Both the position numbers and the translations under genes were made by a program. DNA of 64,000 bases. Source: Fibrobacterota bacterium. Lineage in GTDB: Bacteria; Fibrobacterota; Fibrobacteria; UBA5070. The stretch lies in NCBI GenBank assembly GCA_016715065.1, contig JADKBN010000010.1:324997-388996 (forward strand). Reading direction: 5' to 3'. Of this stretch, positions 26,645 to 35,514 are shown piece after piece (within the stretch, counting starts at the first letter, position 1; each line of letters opens with the position of its first letter). Below the pieces are notes generated by a model, which was given only the letters and a program-made list of their open reading frames with translations, did not search any database and was not told the origin of the DNA.

Positions 26645-27703
26645 ATGCGCAGACTGCCCATTTTCCTTTTGCTCGACGTGTCCGAGTCCATGGTGGGGGA
26701 AAGCCTCCGCCAGATGCAGACCGGACTGGACGCGCTCATCACCACCCTCCGCCAGGACCCGTACGCCTTGGAAACGGTCCATCTGTCCGTGATCGGCTTC
26801 GCGGGCAGGGCGCGCACCCTCACCCCTTTGGTGGATCTGGCCGCCTTCAATGCGCCCAAACTGCCCATCGGATCCGGCACCAGCCTGGGCGCCGCGCTGG
26901 AACACCTGATGGCGAGTCTGGACCGGGAAGTGCAATCCGGTTCGGCCAGCCAGAAAGGCGATTGGCGTCCCATCGTGTTTCTGGTCACCGATGGCCGCCC
27001 CACCGACGACGTGGAAGCCTCCTTGGCCCGCTGGAAGGCCAAGTACGAGTCGCGTGCGAGCCTGGTGGCCATCGGGGTGGGAACCTCGGTGCCTCTGGAA
27101 ACCCTCGGTCGCCTAACAGAAAACGTCTTCCACCTCAAGGGTCGCACCGAAAAGGACTTCAAGACGTTCATTTCCTGGATCAGCCAGTCCATCTCGTCCC
27201 AGACGCGAAGCATCGGGTTGGGCAAGGAGGGAGCCGTGGTTCCCTTCCGCCCCATGGACGGGATCGTCCAACTGGGCAAAGACACCTCGGTGTCGGCCTA
27301 CCCGCGCGCCGACGAGGACCTGGTGATCGTTCCGGGCCGCTGCGGCCGCACCCGCTTGCCCTACCTGATCCGCTACGAAAAGCCCCAGACCGTGGACGAT
27401 TTCCTGCAGGCCGCCTGGAACGGCGATTCCTGGAATCTCGTGGGCGCCTACCCGCTGGACATGTCGTACTTCGAGTGGTCGGAAGCGCCGCGCGGACCGG
27501 GATTCCAAGTCAATTCCGGCCGGCTTCGCGGCACGCCACCTTGCCCGCACTGCAAAGGATCGGACGCGTTCGTCGGATGTGGTTGCGGACAGATCAGCTG
27601 CATGAACGAAGGCGACGAAACGGTCACCTGTCCCACTTGCGGATCCACCGGCGAAGTGCGCATGGTGGAAGGCGGATTCAGCGTGGGCAGGGCTTTGGGA
27701 TGA
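26645..27703 (+). CDS. TerY-like vWA protein with C-terminal zinc ribbon, paralogue 3
   Basis: A 352-residue protein: an N-terminal vWA domain (MIDAS DVSES, GTSLGAALEHL, VTDGRPTDDV) followed by an extra domain of about 140 residues. That domain ends in a cysteine-rich zinc-ribbon-like region: CPHC near residues 299-302, CGCG, and CPTC near residue 335. This two-part form corresponds to the long TerY (TerY-C) of tellurite-type stress clusters. It is 19 bases after paralogue 2 and overlaps the phosphatase start by 4 bases (ATGA), so the signalling triad is translationally coupled. Confidence 0.88.
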   Translation: MRRLPIFLLLDVSESMVGESLRQMQTGLDALITTLRQDPYALETVHLSVIGFAGRARTLTPLVDLAAFNAPKLPIGSGTSLGAALEHLMASLDREVQSGSASQKGDWRPIVFLVTDGRPTDDVEASLARWKAKYESRASLVAIGVGTSVPLETLGRLTENVFHLKGRTEKDFKTFISWISQSISSQTRSIGLGKEGAVVPFRPMDGIVQLGKDTSVSAYPRADEDLVIVPGRCGRTRLPYLIRYEKPQTVDDFLQAAWNGDSWNLVGAYPLDMSYFEWSEAPRGPGFQVNSGRLRGTPPCPHCKGSDAFVGCGCGQISCMNEGDETVTCPTCGSTGEVRMVEGGFSVGRALG

Positions 27704-28968
27704 TGCAAATCCCGCGCGATCCCTTTGCGAAGCCACCGCCACCTCCGGATCCGGAGCCTACGGACCATTTGCCCGTGCGTTTTCCCAATGCGCGTCAAGG
27801 CGACGCTTACGAACAACCTTTCCCGGAACCCGATGGCGCCGGATGGGTCCTGTATCGGTGGGAAGCAATTCCTGCCTCCTGCGGTTTGCACCTGGATCCG
27901 CGCCGCATGGTGGTGTTCGGCACTCCAGCGGAATCCGGCGAGTGCAAGGTGGTCGCCGCGTTTCGCGATCCGACCAATGGGCAGGAGCGCGAGCGCGTGG
28001 CGTGTGTGTACGTGAACGCGGATCCGCGGTCGCTCTGGAAGAACACGCCTTCGTCGCCGGATACGCCTTTTTGGAAGCCGGATGTCCTGGCGTCCCGCCT
28101 GGATGGCGCCAACGCCACGCTGGTGGCGGCGCGCAGGCGCGGACGTTCGCACGCCCACGTGGGATCTTGCTGCGACGACGATTTCCATCTGGCCACCGTG
28201 GGGGATTGGGCCATCGCGATCGTAGCCGATGGCGCAGGCAGCGCGAAAGCCTCCCGTCTTGGTTCGCATCTGGCCGTGGAGGCCGCGGGAGCGTTTCTCA
28301 CCCAGGCGTTGGGCGGCCTGGAAGGCGCCGCGCTCACCAATGCGGGCCGGATCCTCGCGGATGCGCCGACAGACCCGACCTCGGCCCGAAATGCCGTGAT
28401 GCGTGGTTTGTGGACCACCGTGGGTGCCGCCGCGCACGAGGCCATGAAGGCCCTCGATGCGGCCAGGGCCACCCACAACGTGGAGTTGCAGGATTTGTCC
28501 ACCACTCTGCTGGTGTCCATCGCGCGCCCGGTCGGCGAACGTTGGCTCGTGGGTGCGTACTGGGTGGGGGACGGCGCCTTGGCGGTGCTTTCGAACAATC
28601 CCGACGAGGTCGCGTTGCTGGGCGAAGTGGACAGCGGCGAATATTCCGGGCAGACCGTGTTCCTGGATCCCTCCCAGCTGGACGCCCCGGCACTGGGCAA
28701 GCGGCTCTGCTACGCCCTGGTGGATCATCTCGAGGCGGTGTTCCTGTTGACCGACGGGGTCTCCGATCCGCGTTTCGATTCCGAAGACAAGATGGCCCAG
28801 ACCGGCGAGTGGACCGCGCTGTGGCAGGAATTGACAACCCTCATGGGGGATCCGGAAACGGAGATCCTCGCCCACGAGAAGCTTTTGGCGTGGCTGGATT
28901 TCTGGTCGCCGGGAAACCACGACGACAGGACCATCGCGTTGGTGATTCCGGCAAAGCAGGGAGCATAG
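27700..28968 (+). CDS. PP2C-type serine/threonine phosphatase of the Ter stress cassette
   Basis: A 422-residue protein. Residues 20-105 look like a small beta-sandwich (FPNARQGDAYEQPFPE ... VFGTPAESGECKVVAAF), an Ig-like 'putative Ig' pattern. The PP2C domain follows, with metal-binding acidic motifs in SCCDDDF (155-161), VADGAGS (175-181), LTDGVSDPRF (about 350) and NHDDRTIALV (about 407). Two adjacent ATG codons (27700 and 27703) are possible starts. It would reverse the action of the kinase-like protein that follows after a single base. TerY, PP2C and kinase together form the known TerY-P triad, proposed to regulate TerD-type proteins at the membrane. Confidence 0.88.
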   Translation: MMQIPRDPFAKPPPPPDPEPTDHLPVRFPNARQGDAYEQPFPEPDGAGWVLYRWEAIPASCGLHLDPRRMVVFGTPAESGECKVVAAFRDPTNGQERERVACVYVNADPRSLWKNTPSSPDTPFWKPDVLASRLDGANATLVAARRRGRSHAHVGSCCDDDFHLATVGDWAIAIVADGAGSAKASRLGSHLAVEAAGAFLTQALGGLEGAALTNAGRILADAPTDPTSARNAVMRGLWTTVGAAAHEAMKALDAARATHNVELQDLSTTLLVSIARPVGERWLVGAYWVGDGALAVLSNNPDEVALLGEVDSGEYSGQTVFLDPSQLDAPALGKRLCYALVDHLEAVFLLTDGVSDPRFDSEDKMAQTGEWTALWQELTTLMGDPETEILAHEKLLAWLDFWSPGNHDDRTIALVIPAKQGA

Positions 28969-28969
28969 G

Positions 28970-30469
28970 ATGACAGAAGTTGTTCGCATCAAGGCGCTGG
29001 ACGGCACCCTGGTGGAATTCGAAAACGAAGTGCGCGCCAGCGGCGGCATGAAGGACGTGTATTTCTCGCCGGATCGCCGGACCGTGGTGGCCTTCTTCCG
29101 GGGCCAAAGCGACCAGGCCACCCGCGAGCGCATCGAGGTGATCACGGGAGCCTACCGCGAGAAGATCTTCGGACAGGAAGGCGGGGACTACCTCAAGGGC
29201 CTGTTCCGTTGGCCCACCGCCATGGTGGAATGGAACGGTCGGCTGGGCATGGTCATTCCCTTCTACGACTCCAACTACTTCTTCGAGCACGGATCCAAGA
29301 ATGGAGACATGCTGGGGATCAAGGGCAAGGAGAAGGACGGAAAATGGTTCGCGTCCGCCTCCAACCGCGCCAGGTTCCTCGATTCGCGCGAACTGGGCGA
29401 TTGGCGCACCCATCTGCAGGTGTGCCTGCTGGTTTCCCGGGCGGTGCGTCGCATGCATGCTGCGGGTCTGGCCCACTCGGATCTATCCTACAAGAACGTG
29501 CTGATCGATCCCACCTCTGGCCGTGCTTGCCTGATCGACATCGATGGTCTGGTGGTGCCGGGCAAGTTCCCTCCCGAAGTGGTGGGAACACCCGATTTCA
29601 TCGCGCCGGAGGTGGTGGCCACGGCCAATCTGGATCGCACCAATCCCGCGCGCAAGCTGCCCTCGCGCAGCACCGACCAGCACGCATTGGCGGTGCTGGT
29701 GTACATGTACCTGTTCTACCGCCACCCTCTGCGCGGCGACAAGATCCACGACGTGGACCCGATGGTCGACGAAGAACTCGCGATGGGATCCAAGGCCTTG
29801 TGGGTGGAAAACCCCACCGACACCTCCAACCGGATCGATCCCACCAAGGCCCGCACCGCGGAACTGCCCTGGAAAGACACCACGCGCATTCCGCACACCA
29901 TCGCAGGTCCGTATCTGTCCGCGTTGTTCACCAGGGCCTTCGTGCAGGGGCTTTCCGACCCCACCGCGCGTCCCACGGCGGACGAATGGGAAACGGCTCT
30001 GGTGCGCACCATGGATCTGCTGCAACCTTGCCGCAATCCCTCCTGCGAGCAGAAGTGGTTTGTCTTCGACAACACCGTGGAGCCCAAGTGCCCGTTCTGC
30101 GGGACCCCCTTCCACGGGATGCTGCCCGTACTGAATCTGTATTCCTCTTCCGTGGAAGGCAGTTTCCGTCCCGACGACCAGCGCCTGATGGTCTATTCGG
30201 GCCAATCCCTGTTTCCGTGGCACGCCAACCGCAACCTGGTTCCCAACGAGAAGCTCCGCGCCGAATTCAAGAAACGCGTCGGGTACTTCCTGTTCCACGA
30301 AGAAGCCTGGTACCTGGTCAACGAAGCTCTCCCGGAGCTGTTCGACGCCAAGACCAAGACCGCGATCCCGGTGGGCGGTCGCGTGGAACTGGTCGATGGC
30401 GGACAGATTCTGTTGTCCAAGGAGAACGGCGGCCGCCTCGTCGTGGTCCAACTCGTCCATTCCACATGA
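28970..30469 (+). CDS. Serine/threonine kinase-like protein of the Ter (TerY-P) cassette
   Basis: A 499-residue protein. A kinase-like fold is shown by the catalytic loop HSDLSYKN (near 167-174), the metal motif in LIDIDGLVV (DFG-equivalent) and the following GTPDFIAPEVV, which matches the GT..Y.APE segment. The N-terminal lobe has SGGMKDVYFSPDRRTVVAFF. The expected beta-3 lysine (VAIK) is not visible: the position reads VAFF. A C-terminal part carries CRNPSCEQKW and CPFCGTPF, a likely zinc ribbon, and then a small beta-rich region. It would phosphorylate partners of the cassette; if the lysine is truly missing, it may use a substitute residue or be a pseudokinase. Confidence 0.8.
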   Translation: MTEVVRIKALDGTLVEFENEVRASGGMKDVYFSPDRRTVVAFFRGQSDQATRERIEVITGAYREKIFGQEGGDYLKGLFRWPTAMVEWNGRLGMVIPFYDSNYFFEHGSKNGDMLGIKGKEKDGKWFASASNRARFLDSRELGDWRTHLQVCLLVSRAVRRMHAAGLAHSDLSYKNVLIDPTSGRACLIDIDGLVVPGKFPPEVVGTPDFIAPEVVATANLDRTNPARKLPSRSTDQHALAVLVYMYLFYRHPLRGDKIHDVDPMVDEELAMGSKALWVENPTDTSNRIDPTKARTAELPWKDTTRIPHTIAGPYLSALFTRAFVQGLSDPTARPTADEWETALVRTMDLLQPCRNPSCEQKWFVFDNTVEPKCPFCGTPFHGMLPVLNLYSSSVEGSFRPDDQRLMVYSGQSLFPWHANRNLVPNEKLRAEFKKRVGYFLFHEEAWYLVNEALPELFDAKTKTAIPVGGRVELVDGGQILLSKENGGRLVVVQLVHST

Positions 30470-30536
30470 CCCCCCATCGACCGAAGGCTTCCACCTGCGG
30501 TCGGCACTTCACCAACGATAAAGAAGGATTCCTCAC

Positions 30537-31118
30537 ATGGCGATCAGCTTGACCAAAGGGCAGAATTCCAGCCTCACCAAGGACAATCCCGGACTCAAGA
30601 GCGTAAAGGTCGGTTTGGGATGGGAAGTCCGCGCCACCGCCGGAGACGCGTTCGACCTGGATGCCAGCGCGTTTCTGCTGGCCGAGTCCGGCAAGGTTCG
30701 CGGCGAACACGACTTCATCTTCTACAACCAGCCCAACAGCACCTGCGGCTCCGTGAACTACATGGGCGACAACCGCACCGGCGACGGCGCGGGCGACGAC
30801 GAAGTGATCGAAGTCCACTTCGACAAGGTGCCTGCGGACGTGGTGCGGATCGTGGTGGCCGTGACCATCCACGAAGCCGCCGAGCGCCGCCAGAGCTTCG
30901 GGCAGGTCCGCAACGCGTTCATCCGCGTGCTGGACAACGCCGGCGGACAGGAATTGGTGCGGTTCGACCTTTCCGAGGACTACTCCACGGAAACCTCCAT
31001 GCTCTTCGGCGAGCTGTACTTCCACAACGGACAGGAGTGGAAGTTCCGCGCGCTGGGCCAGGGGTATCCGGGAGGCCTCCAACAGCTCGCCGCCAGCCAC
31101 GGCGTGACGCTGGCCTGA
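30537..31118 (+). CDS. TerD-family stress protein, copy 1
   Basis: A 193-residue protein with the TerD domain start MAISLTKGQNSSLTKDNPGL, the FDLDASAFLL segment and the calcium-binding-type acidic loop GDNRTGDGAGDDE. TerD/TerE/TerZ-type proteins bind Ca2+ and associate with the membrane in resistance to tellurite, phage and other stresses. The gene is 67 bases after the kinase-like gene with an AAGAAGGA ribosome site. It lies in the same direction as the signalling triad and is probably regulated by it. Confidence 0.93.
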   Translation: MAISLTKGQNSSLTKDNPGLKSVKVGLGWEVRATAGDAFDLDASAFLLAESGKVRGEHDFIFYNQPNSTCGSVNYMGDNRTGDGAGDDEVIEVHFDKVPADVVRIVVAVTIHEAAERRQSFGQVRNAFIRVLDNAGGQELVRFDLSEDYSTETSMLFGELYFHNGQEWKFRALGQGYPGGLQQLAASHGVTLA

Positions 31119-31127
31119 TTTGTACAT

Positions 31128-31166
31128 CCGTTCGTCCTGAGGAGCCCGCATCGCGGGCGTCTCGAC
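31128..31166. repeat. Dispersed palindromic repeat, copy A
   Basis: CCGTTCGTCCTGAGGAGCCC, a GCATC loop region and GGGCGTCTCGA form a partial hairpin, 10 bases after the first terD gene. The same motif, in one orientation or the other, recurs at 31899, 33384 and 42867 and in degraded form at 59817. The 3' arm is incomplete here. Confidence 0.7.
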
Positions 31167-31306
31167 AACTGCGGCTATTAGGGCTTCGGTTGGGCGCCAC
31201 AAGCGCCAAGGGCGAAGTTCTGACAACTTGCCACAGGAATTAACGGAATCCGTCGCACAGTGCGAACGGAACCACTTCACACAACACCACAACAAGGAGA
31301 ATCCAA

Positions 31307-31888
31307 ATGGCGCTCAGCCTCTCTAAGGGACAGAAGATCTCGCTCAACAAGGAAGGCAAACCCGGCCTGAACAAGGTCGTGATGGGCCTGGGTTGGGACG
31401 TGGTCCAGAAAAAAGGCTTCATGGGATTCGGCGGCGGCTCGGAAGAGATCGACCTCGATGCATCGGTGATCATGTTCAACGGAAGCAACCAGCCGATCGA
31501 CGTGGTGTTCTTCCGCCACTTGCAGTCCAACGACGGATCCATCGTGCACTCCGGCGACAACCGCACCGGTGCGGGCGACGGCGACGACGAACAGATCACC
31601 GTGGACCTTTCCAAGGTGCACCCGGAAGTGAAGTCCCTGGTGTTCACGGTCAACAGCTTCACCGGCCAGACCTTCGAGAAGGTCCAGAACGCCAGGTGCC
31701 GTCTGTTGGACGCCCGTGACCAGAGCGAGATCGCCACCTTCAATCTGTCGGCGTTGGGCAACTACACCGCGCAGATCATGGCCAAGCTCTACCGCCACAA
31801 CGACGAGTGGAAGATGCACGCGATCGGCGAAATGGCCCAAGGCACCACCTTCGACCAATTGATCCCGCAGGTCGTCCCGCACCTGTGA
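31307..31888 (+). CDS. TerD-family stress protein, copy 2
   Basis: A second 193-residue TerD-domain protein: MALSLSKGQKISLNKEGKPG, IDLDASVIMFNG and the acidic loop SGDNRTGAGDGDDEQ. It contains an insertion (KKGFMGFGGGSEE) before the acidic core that the first copy lacks, closer to the TerD/TerZ pattern. An AAGGAG ribosome site precedes the ATG. Copy A of the dispersed repeat lies between the two terD genes, so the second may have its own promoter or be separately processed. No TerC, TerB or other ter membrane gene is seen in the window. Confidence 0.93.
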   Translation: MALSLSKGQKISLNKEGKPGLNKVVMGLGWDVVQKKGFMGFGGGSEEIDLDASVIMFNGSNQPIDVVFFRHLQSNDGSIVHSGDNRTGAGDGDDEQITVDLSKVHPEVKSLVFTVNSFTGQTFEKVQNARCRLLDARDQSEIATFNLSALGNYTAQIMAKLYRHNDEWKMHAIGEMAQGTTFDQLIPQVVPHL

Positions 31889-31898
31889 TCGTGTAGAC

Positions 31899-31951
31899 TC
31901 CGTTCGCCCTTCGAGACGGTTGCTACGCAACCTCGTTCAGGACGAACGGAG
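31899..31951. repeat. Dispersed palindromic repeat, copy B
   Basis: CTCCGTTCGCCCTTCGAGACG and its counterpart TCAGGACGAACGGAG form a long imperfect hairpin in the gap between convergent terD and thrC. It matches the other copies in both arms. Here it probably also serves as a bidirectional terminator. Confidence 0.8.
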
Positions 31952-31972
31952 GATTACCGGGGGGGGGTCGAC

Positions 31973-33298
31973 CTATCCCAGCCGGGCCTTCAGCGCGTCT
32001 TGCACCGCCGCGTAGGTGGGGGCGATGCGCTGGACACGATTGGCGATGCGCGATTGCACGCCGTCGAGCTTGCCTTCGTGGTATCCGGTCTTGAATTCGC
32101 TGAACTTCAGGCCGTGCGCCGTGCTGACCACCACCACGCGCGAGCCCTTTTCGATTACGCCCTTTTCCACCAGTTGTTCCAGCGCACCCAGGGCGACGCC
32201 GGTGTGGGGGCAGTGGTAGAAGCCTTCCAGGTCGCCATGGGCGGCCGCGTCGGACAGACGATCTTCGCTGACAGATTCTGCCACACCGTTGTACTTCTTC
32301 AGAGCCTCGATGGCCTTGGGGAAGCTCACGGGGTTGCCTATCCGGATCGCGCTGGCCAGGGTGGTGCGGGCGGTCTGGGGTTCCAACGGCGCCAGGCCCT
32401 TTTCGAAGGACTTGACCAGCGGATCCGCCGCCGCGGCCTGGGCCACGGCGATGCGCGGGCGCTTGCCGGTCAGGAGTCCCAGATCGTACATCATGTCCAG
32501 GCCCTTGGCGAGCGCCGACACGTTGCCCAGGTTGCCGCCTGGGATGACAAACCAGTCGGGCGCCGTCCAGCGCAATTGCTGCACCGTTTCGATGGCGACC
32601 GTTTTTTGTCCTTCGACGCGCAGGCTGTTCTTGGAATTGGCGAGATAAATGGTCTTGTCCTGCGTCAATTCCTGCACGACCTTCATGCAGCCATCGAAAT
32701 CCGTGTCCAGGGCCAGCACGTGCGCGCCGTTGGCCACGGGCTGGATCAGTTGGGCCAGACTCACTTTGTCCGCCGGCAAAAACACGATGGCGGGAATGCC
32801 CGCGGCGGCGGCGTAGGCGGCCAAGGCAGCGGAGGTGTCACCCGTGCTCGCGCAGGCCACGGCCCGGATGGGGGCTCCGGTGCGGCGCAGGTGGTTGACC
32901 CAGCTCACCAGCACGGTCATGCCCAGATCCTTGAAGGAACCGGTGTGCGTGGTGCCGCAAAGCTTCAGGCGAAGGTCCGCCAGGCCAAGGCGAGCGGCCG
33001 TGCGCGGCGAAGGAAGCAACGGGTTCCAGCCTTCCGCCAAGCTCACGATGTGGTCGTCCGGGATCTGCGGCAGGACCCATTCCTTCTTGCCCCAAACGCC
33101 GGAGCGATCGGGAAGGTCCATGGCGCCGGCCCTGCCGCCAAACAATTGTTTCCAGTCGCCGGGAGTCCGCTCGGCCAACGGGGCCAGATCGTGGTGGACT
33201 TCCAGGAGGCTGCCTTCGTGGTCGTAGACCACTTCTTCCAGCTCGTGGAAAATGGAGTTGTCGTCGATGGAACGGAAGCGTGCGCGCAGTTGGCTCAT
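31973..33298 (-). CDS. thrC: Threonine synthase
   Basis: A 441-residue PLP enzyme that converts O-phosphohomoserine to threonine. The PLP lysine is Lys123 in THTGSFKDLGM, and the DNSIFHELEEVVYDHEG N-terminus and SLAEGWNPLLPSPRTA segment match the class with an N-terminal extension. The glycine-rich phosphate loop appears as PGGNLGNVSAL. The frame is open upstream to 33412, but the ATG at 33298 gives a normal N-terminus and avoids running into repeat copy C. The gene stands alone, convergent with terD. Confidence 0.93.
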   Translation of the reverse strand: MSQLRARFRSIDDNSIFHELEEVVYDHEGSLLEVHHDLAPLAERTPGDWKQLFGGRAGAMDLPDRSGVWGKKEWVLPQIPDDHIVSLAEGWNPLLPSPRTAARLGLADLRLKLCGTTHTGSFKDLGMTVLVSWVNHLRRTGAPIRAVACASTGDTSAALAAYAAAAGIPAIVFLPADKVSLAQLIQPVANGAHVLALDTDFDGCMKVVQELTQDKTIYLANSKNSLRVEGQKTVAIETVQQLRWTAPDWFVIPGGNLGNVSALAKGLDMMYDLGLLTGKRPRIAVAQAAAADPLVKSFEKGLAPLEPQTARTTLASAIRIGNPVSFPKAIEALKKYNGVAESVSEDRLSDAAAHGDLEGFYHCPHTGVALGALEQLVEKGVIEKGSRVVVVSTAHGLKFSEFKTGYHEGKLDGVQSRIANRVQRIAPTYAAVQDALKARLG

Positions 33299-33383
33299 GC
33301 CGTCAAAGATAGCCAGAAAAGCCGGAGGTTCGGCCGGGATCCTGCCACGAGGGCTCGTGTCACGATCTGAAAGCCCAATGGTT

Positions 33384-33432
33384 CCGTCCACCCTTCGAGA
33401 CGCCCATTTCATGGGCTCCTCAGGATGAACGG
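33384..33432. repeat. Dispersed palindromic repeat, copy C
   Basis: CCGTCCACCCTTCGAGACGCCC, loop ATTTCAT, and GGGCTCCTCAGGATGAACGG pair over most of their length. The core (CTTCGAGACGCCCATTTCAT onward) is nearly identical to copy D at 42867, 9 kb away. It lies upstream of thrC and downstream of the phosphoesterase gene. Confidence 0.8.
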
Positions 33433-33463
33433 TTCGTTGATTCTGCTACGGATCCAAGCGCCG

Positions 33464-34564
33464 TTAGGGGCGGATGCCGTAGCGGATCTTGGCCAACACC
33501 AGCGCGTGGTCGGAGGGAAAGAGCCAGCCGGAATCGGTGAGAGTGGCCTTGTTTCCCACAAGCCAAGCTGAATCGATGCTGCAGCCGCCCTGGTGCATGA
33601 CCCGATCGATCCGTTGGTGGAAGTTTTTCACGGAATCGCGCAGGCTGCCGCCCCCGTAGGTGTAGCCCAGTCCCAATCGCCCTTCGTCCCACGAATCCTT
33701 CCATCCGGCGTTGAGCAGCATGGTGGGGGAGGCATCGCCGGGCACGTTGTTGATGTCCCCCAAAAACACGCGACCCGATGGAGAAAATTGCGCGACCTTG
33801 GCGGCGCGCAGCGAATCGGAAAGCGACAGGAATTCGCCGGTCTGGGCGGTGGTCTGAAATTGCAGGATTTCCAGGTGCGTGTTCCAGACCTCCACCTGGA
33901 ATCCGTCCTTGGCGCGAAGCAGCGCCCATTGCACGGCACGTTCCGTGACGGTGTGGACGCCGCCGGGAAGCGTGACGGGGATCACGTTGCTGTAGGCCAG
34001 CAGGCCTTCCTGCAACACATCGAAGCGATCAGACACCAACAAAGCCTGGCCTTCTTTGAAGTGCATCACCAGGGTGTCCTGCAACGGTGTGGGCGGGCGC
34101 ATGCGCATGGTCTGCACGTTCAGCGGCCGCAGGTAGAACTTGTAGTTGGCGCCCAGCAAGGCGAGATCCGACTTGAGCGTGTCCAGGAAGTTGGCGATCA
34201 GGGTGTCGCCCTTGGCCAGGTACAGCACTTCTTGCAGGCCCACCACCTCGGCGTGGCTGGCCGCGATTTCGCGGGCCATCAGACGGATGCGCTCGCGGGG
34301 CTGGTTGCGACGCGCGTCGGCGAAGATCTTCTCCGCGCGCCGATAAATGACTGCGGTGCTGTCGGGATCAACGAAGAAGAGATCCTTGACGTCGAATCCC
34401 ACCGCGAGGTTCCAGGAGCCCGCCACGAGGCTGTCTGGGCGGGTGCCTTCCTTGCAGGATTCGCGTCCCAGTCGTTCCACCTGCATCGGAGGGATGATGT
34501 CGGAATCCGAGCCGCAGCCCCAAAGGACCAGGCCGAGGGCGAGGGATGACAGAATGTGTCTCAT
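33464..34564 (-). CDS. Endonuclease/exonuclease/phosphatase-fold lipoprotein
   Basis: A 366-residue protein with a lipoprotein signal (lipobox VLWGC, Cys17). It has the EEP-fold motifs: VVGLQEVLYL with the metal-binding Glu, VEVWNTHLEILQFQ with the catalytic His, FLGDINNVPGD with the Asp-x-Asn pair, and PSDHALVLAKI with the final catalytic Asp-His. It should be a metal-dependent phosphodiesterase or nuclease exposed in the periplasm or on the outer membrane. Its ATG overlaps the stop of the barrel gene (ATGA), so the three-gene unit is coupled. The substrate (nucleic acid, sphingomyelin or inositol phosphate) cannot be told. Confidence 0.82.
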   Translation of the reverse strand: MRHILSSLALGLVLWGCGSDSDIIPPMQVERLGRESCKEGTRPDSLVAGSWNLAVGFDVKDLFFVDPDSTAVIYRRAEKIFADARRNQPRERIRLMAREIAASHAEVVGLQEVLYLAKGDTLIANFLDTLKSDLALLGANYKFYLRPLNVQTMRMRPPTPLQDTLVMHFKEGQALLVSDRFDVLQEGLLAYSNVIPVTLPGGVHTVTERAVQWALLRAKDGFQVEVWNTHLEILQFQTTAQTGEFLSLSDSLRAAKVAQFSPSGRVFLGDINNVPGDASPTMLLNAGWKDSWDEGRLGLGYTYGGGSLRDSVKNFHQRIDRVMHQGGCSIDSAWLVGNKATLTDSGWLFPSDHALVLAKIRYGIRP

Positions 34565-35514
34565 GTGGGACCCCACCGGAAATTGATGGCAAGCGCGGCG
34601 AACCATCCACTGAAGTCGCCGTGGACCAGCTGGTGGCCGTACCGGGAAGAGTTTACCATCGCGTCTTGGCGCGAGCCGATCCAGATTGCGCGACGGTCCG
34701 GTGCGCTCTCCGGCCAGCGGATCCACAATTGGTCGCCTTCGCCGGGAGCTTGGAAAGCCGCATCGAATACCTGGGAGGATCCGGTGGGCCGGCTCAGCGT
34801 GAATCCGCCCGCCTGCGAAAAGCGGAACCCTCCGCGTCCTTCCAAACCGATGTGCCGCCAAGGTGTCCATTCCGCCGCCACGAACAGTTTCTGGACCGCG
34901 TTGACCTTGGGGTCCGGGACGATGTCGAGGGAGATGTGGTCGGGTCGTGCCGCCCCGCTGCCGAAGTATTGGGTGGAAAGTTCCATGCTGGCCGAACCTC
35001 CGAGCACGCCGATTCCGTAGCCCACCCCGGCGCGCATCCAGGAAGTCCACTGGGGCATCCAGGAAAGCTGCAAGGTGATGGGCAGGAAGGAAAATTCCTC
35101 CTTGGCCTGGATGCATCCAGCCAGGGTTTCCACCTGCTTTGTGGCCAGGTCAGCGCAGGTGATGCGGGATTCGCGGGCATTGTCGGACAAATCGAAGGGA
35201 ACGTCTGTTTGCTGGAAGGTCTGGGTCCAGAATTCCACTTCCAACCCAAGGCGCCAAGGTCCCTTGCGAAAGGCCAGGGTCGCCTGGGTGGCGGGGTGTC
35301 CGTCAAATCCTGTCACGGTGTACGGGTTGAGCCCGGCGGCTTCCCGCGTGAGGCTCTCCATCAGAACCAGGACTTCGTTGAGCTCCTGCGCCTGGTAGTG
35401 GGTGTACCCTTCCGAGATCGATCCTGAAATCTCCCAGGCTCCCGCAGGTCGCCAAAGCTCCGGTGCCGTGGCACCGGAAGAGATGGCCAAACCGAGCAGG
35501 AGACCCGTCGTCAC
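34561..35514 (-). CDS. Predicted outer-membrane beta-barrel protein
   Basis: A 317-residue protein with a signal peptide (VTTGLLLGLAISSGATA) followed by alternating amphipathic strands (WRLGLEVEFWTQTFQQ, SWMRAGVGYGIGVLGG, IGLEGRGGFRFSQAGG), ending in a strand WFAALAINFRWGPT. This fits a barrel of about ten strands or a porin-like protein. The start is a GTG whose last bases form part of the upstream lipoprotein's stop codon (GTGA overlap), so translation depends on that gene. Two cysteine-containing loops are present. It is not recognised as any named family. Confidence 0.65.
   Translation of the reverse strand: MTTGLLLGLAISSGATAPELWRPAGAWEISGSISEGYTHYQAQELNEVLVLMESLTREAAGLNPYTVTGFDGHPATQATLAFRKGPWRLGLEVEFWTQTFQQTDVPFDLSDNARESRITCADLATKQVETLAGCIQAKEEFSFLPITLQLSWMPQWTSWMRAGVGYGIGVLGGSASMELSTQYFGSGAARPDHISLDIVPDPKVNAVQKLFVAAEWTPWRHIGLEGRGGFRFSQAGGFTLSRPTGSSQVFDAAFQAPGEGDQLWIRWPESAPDRRAIWIGSRQDAMVNSSRYGHQLVHGDFSGWFAALAINFRWGPT

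Noticed and set aside
30620..31243. Arg/Gly-rich frame overlapping the first terD gene
   Set aside because: Shadow of terD in a GC-rich context; no start signal and highly biased composition.
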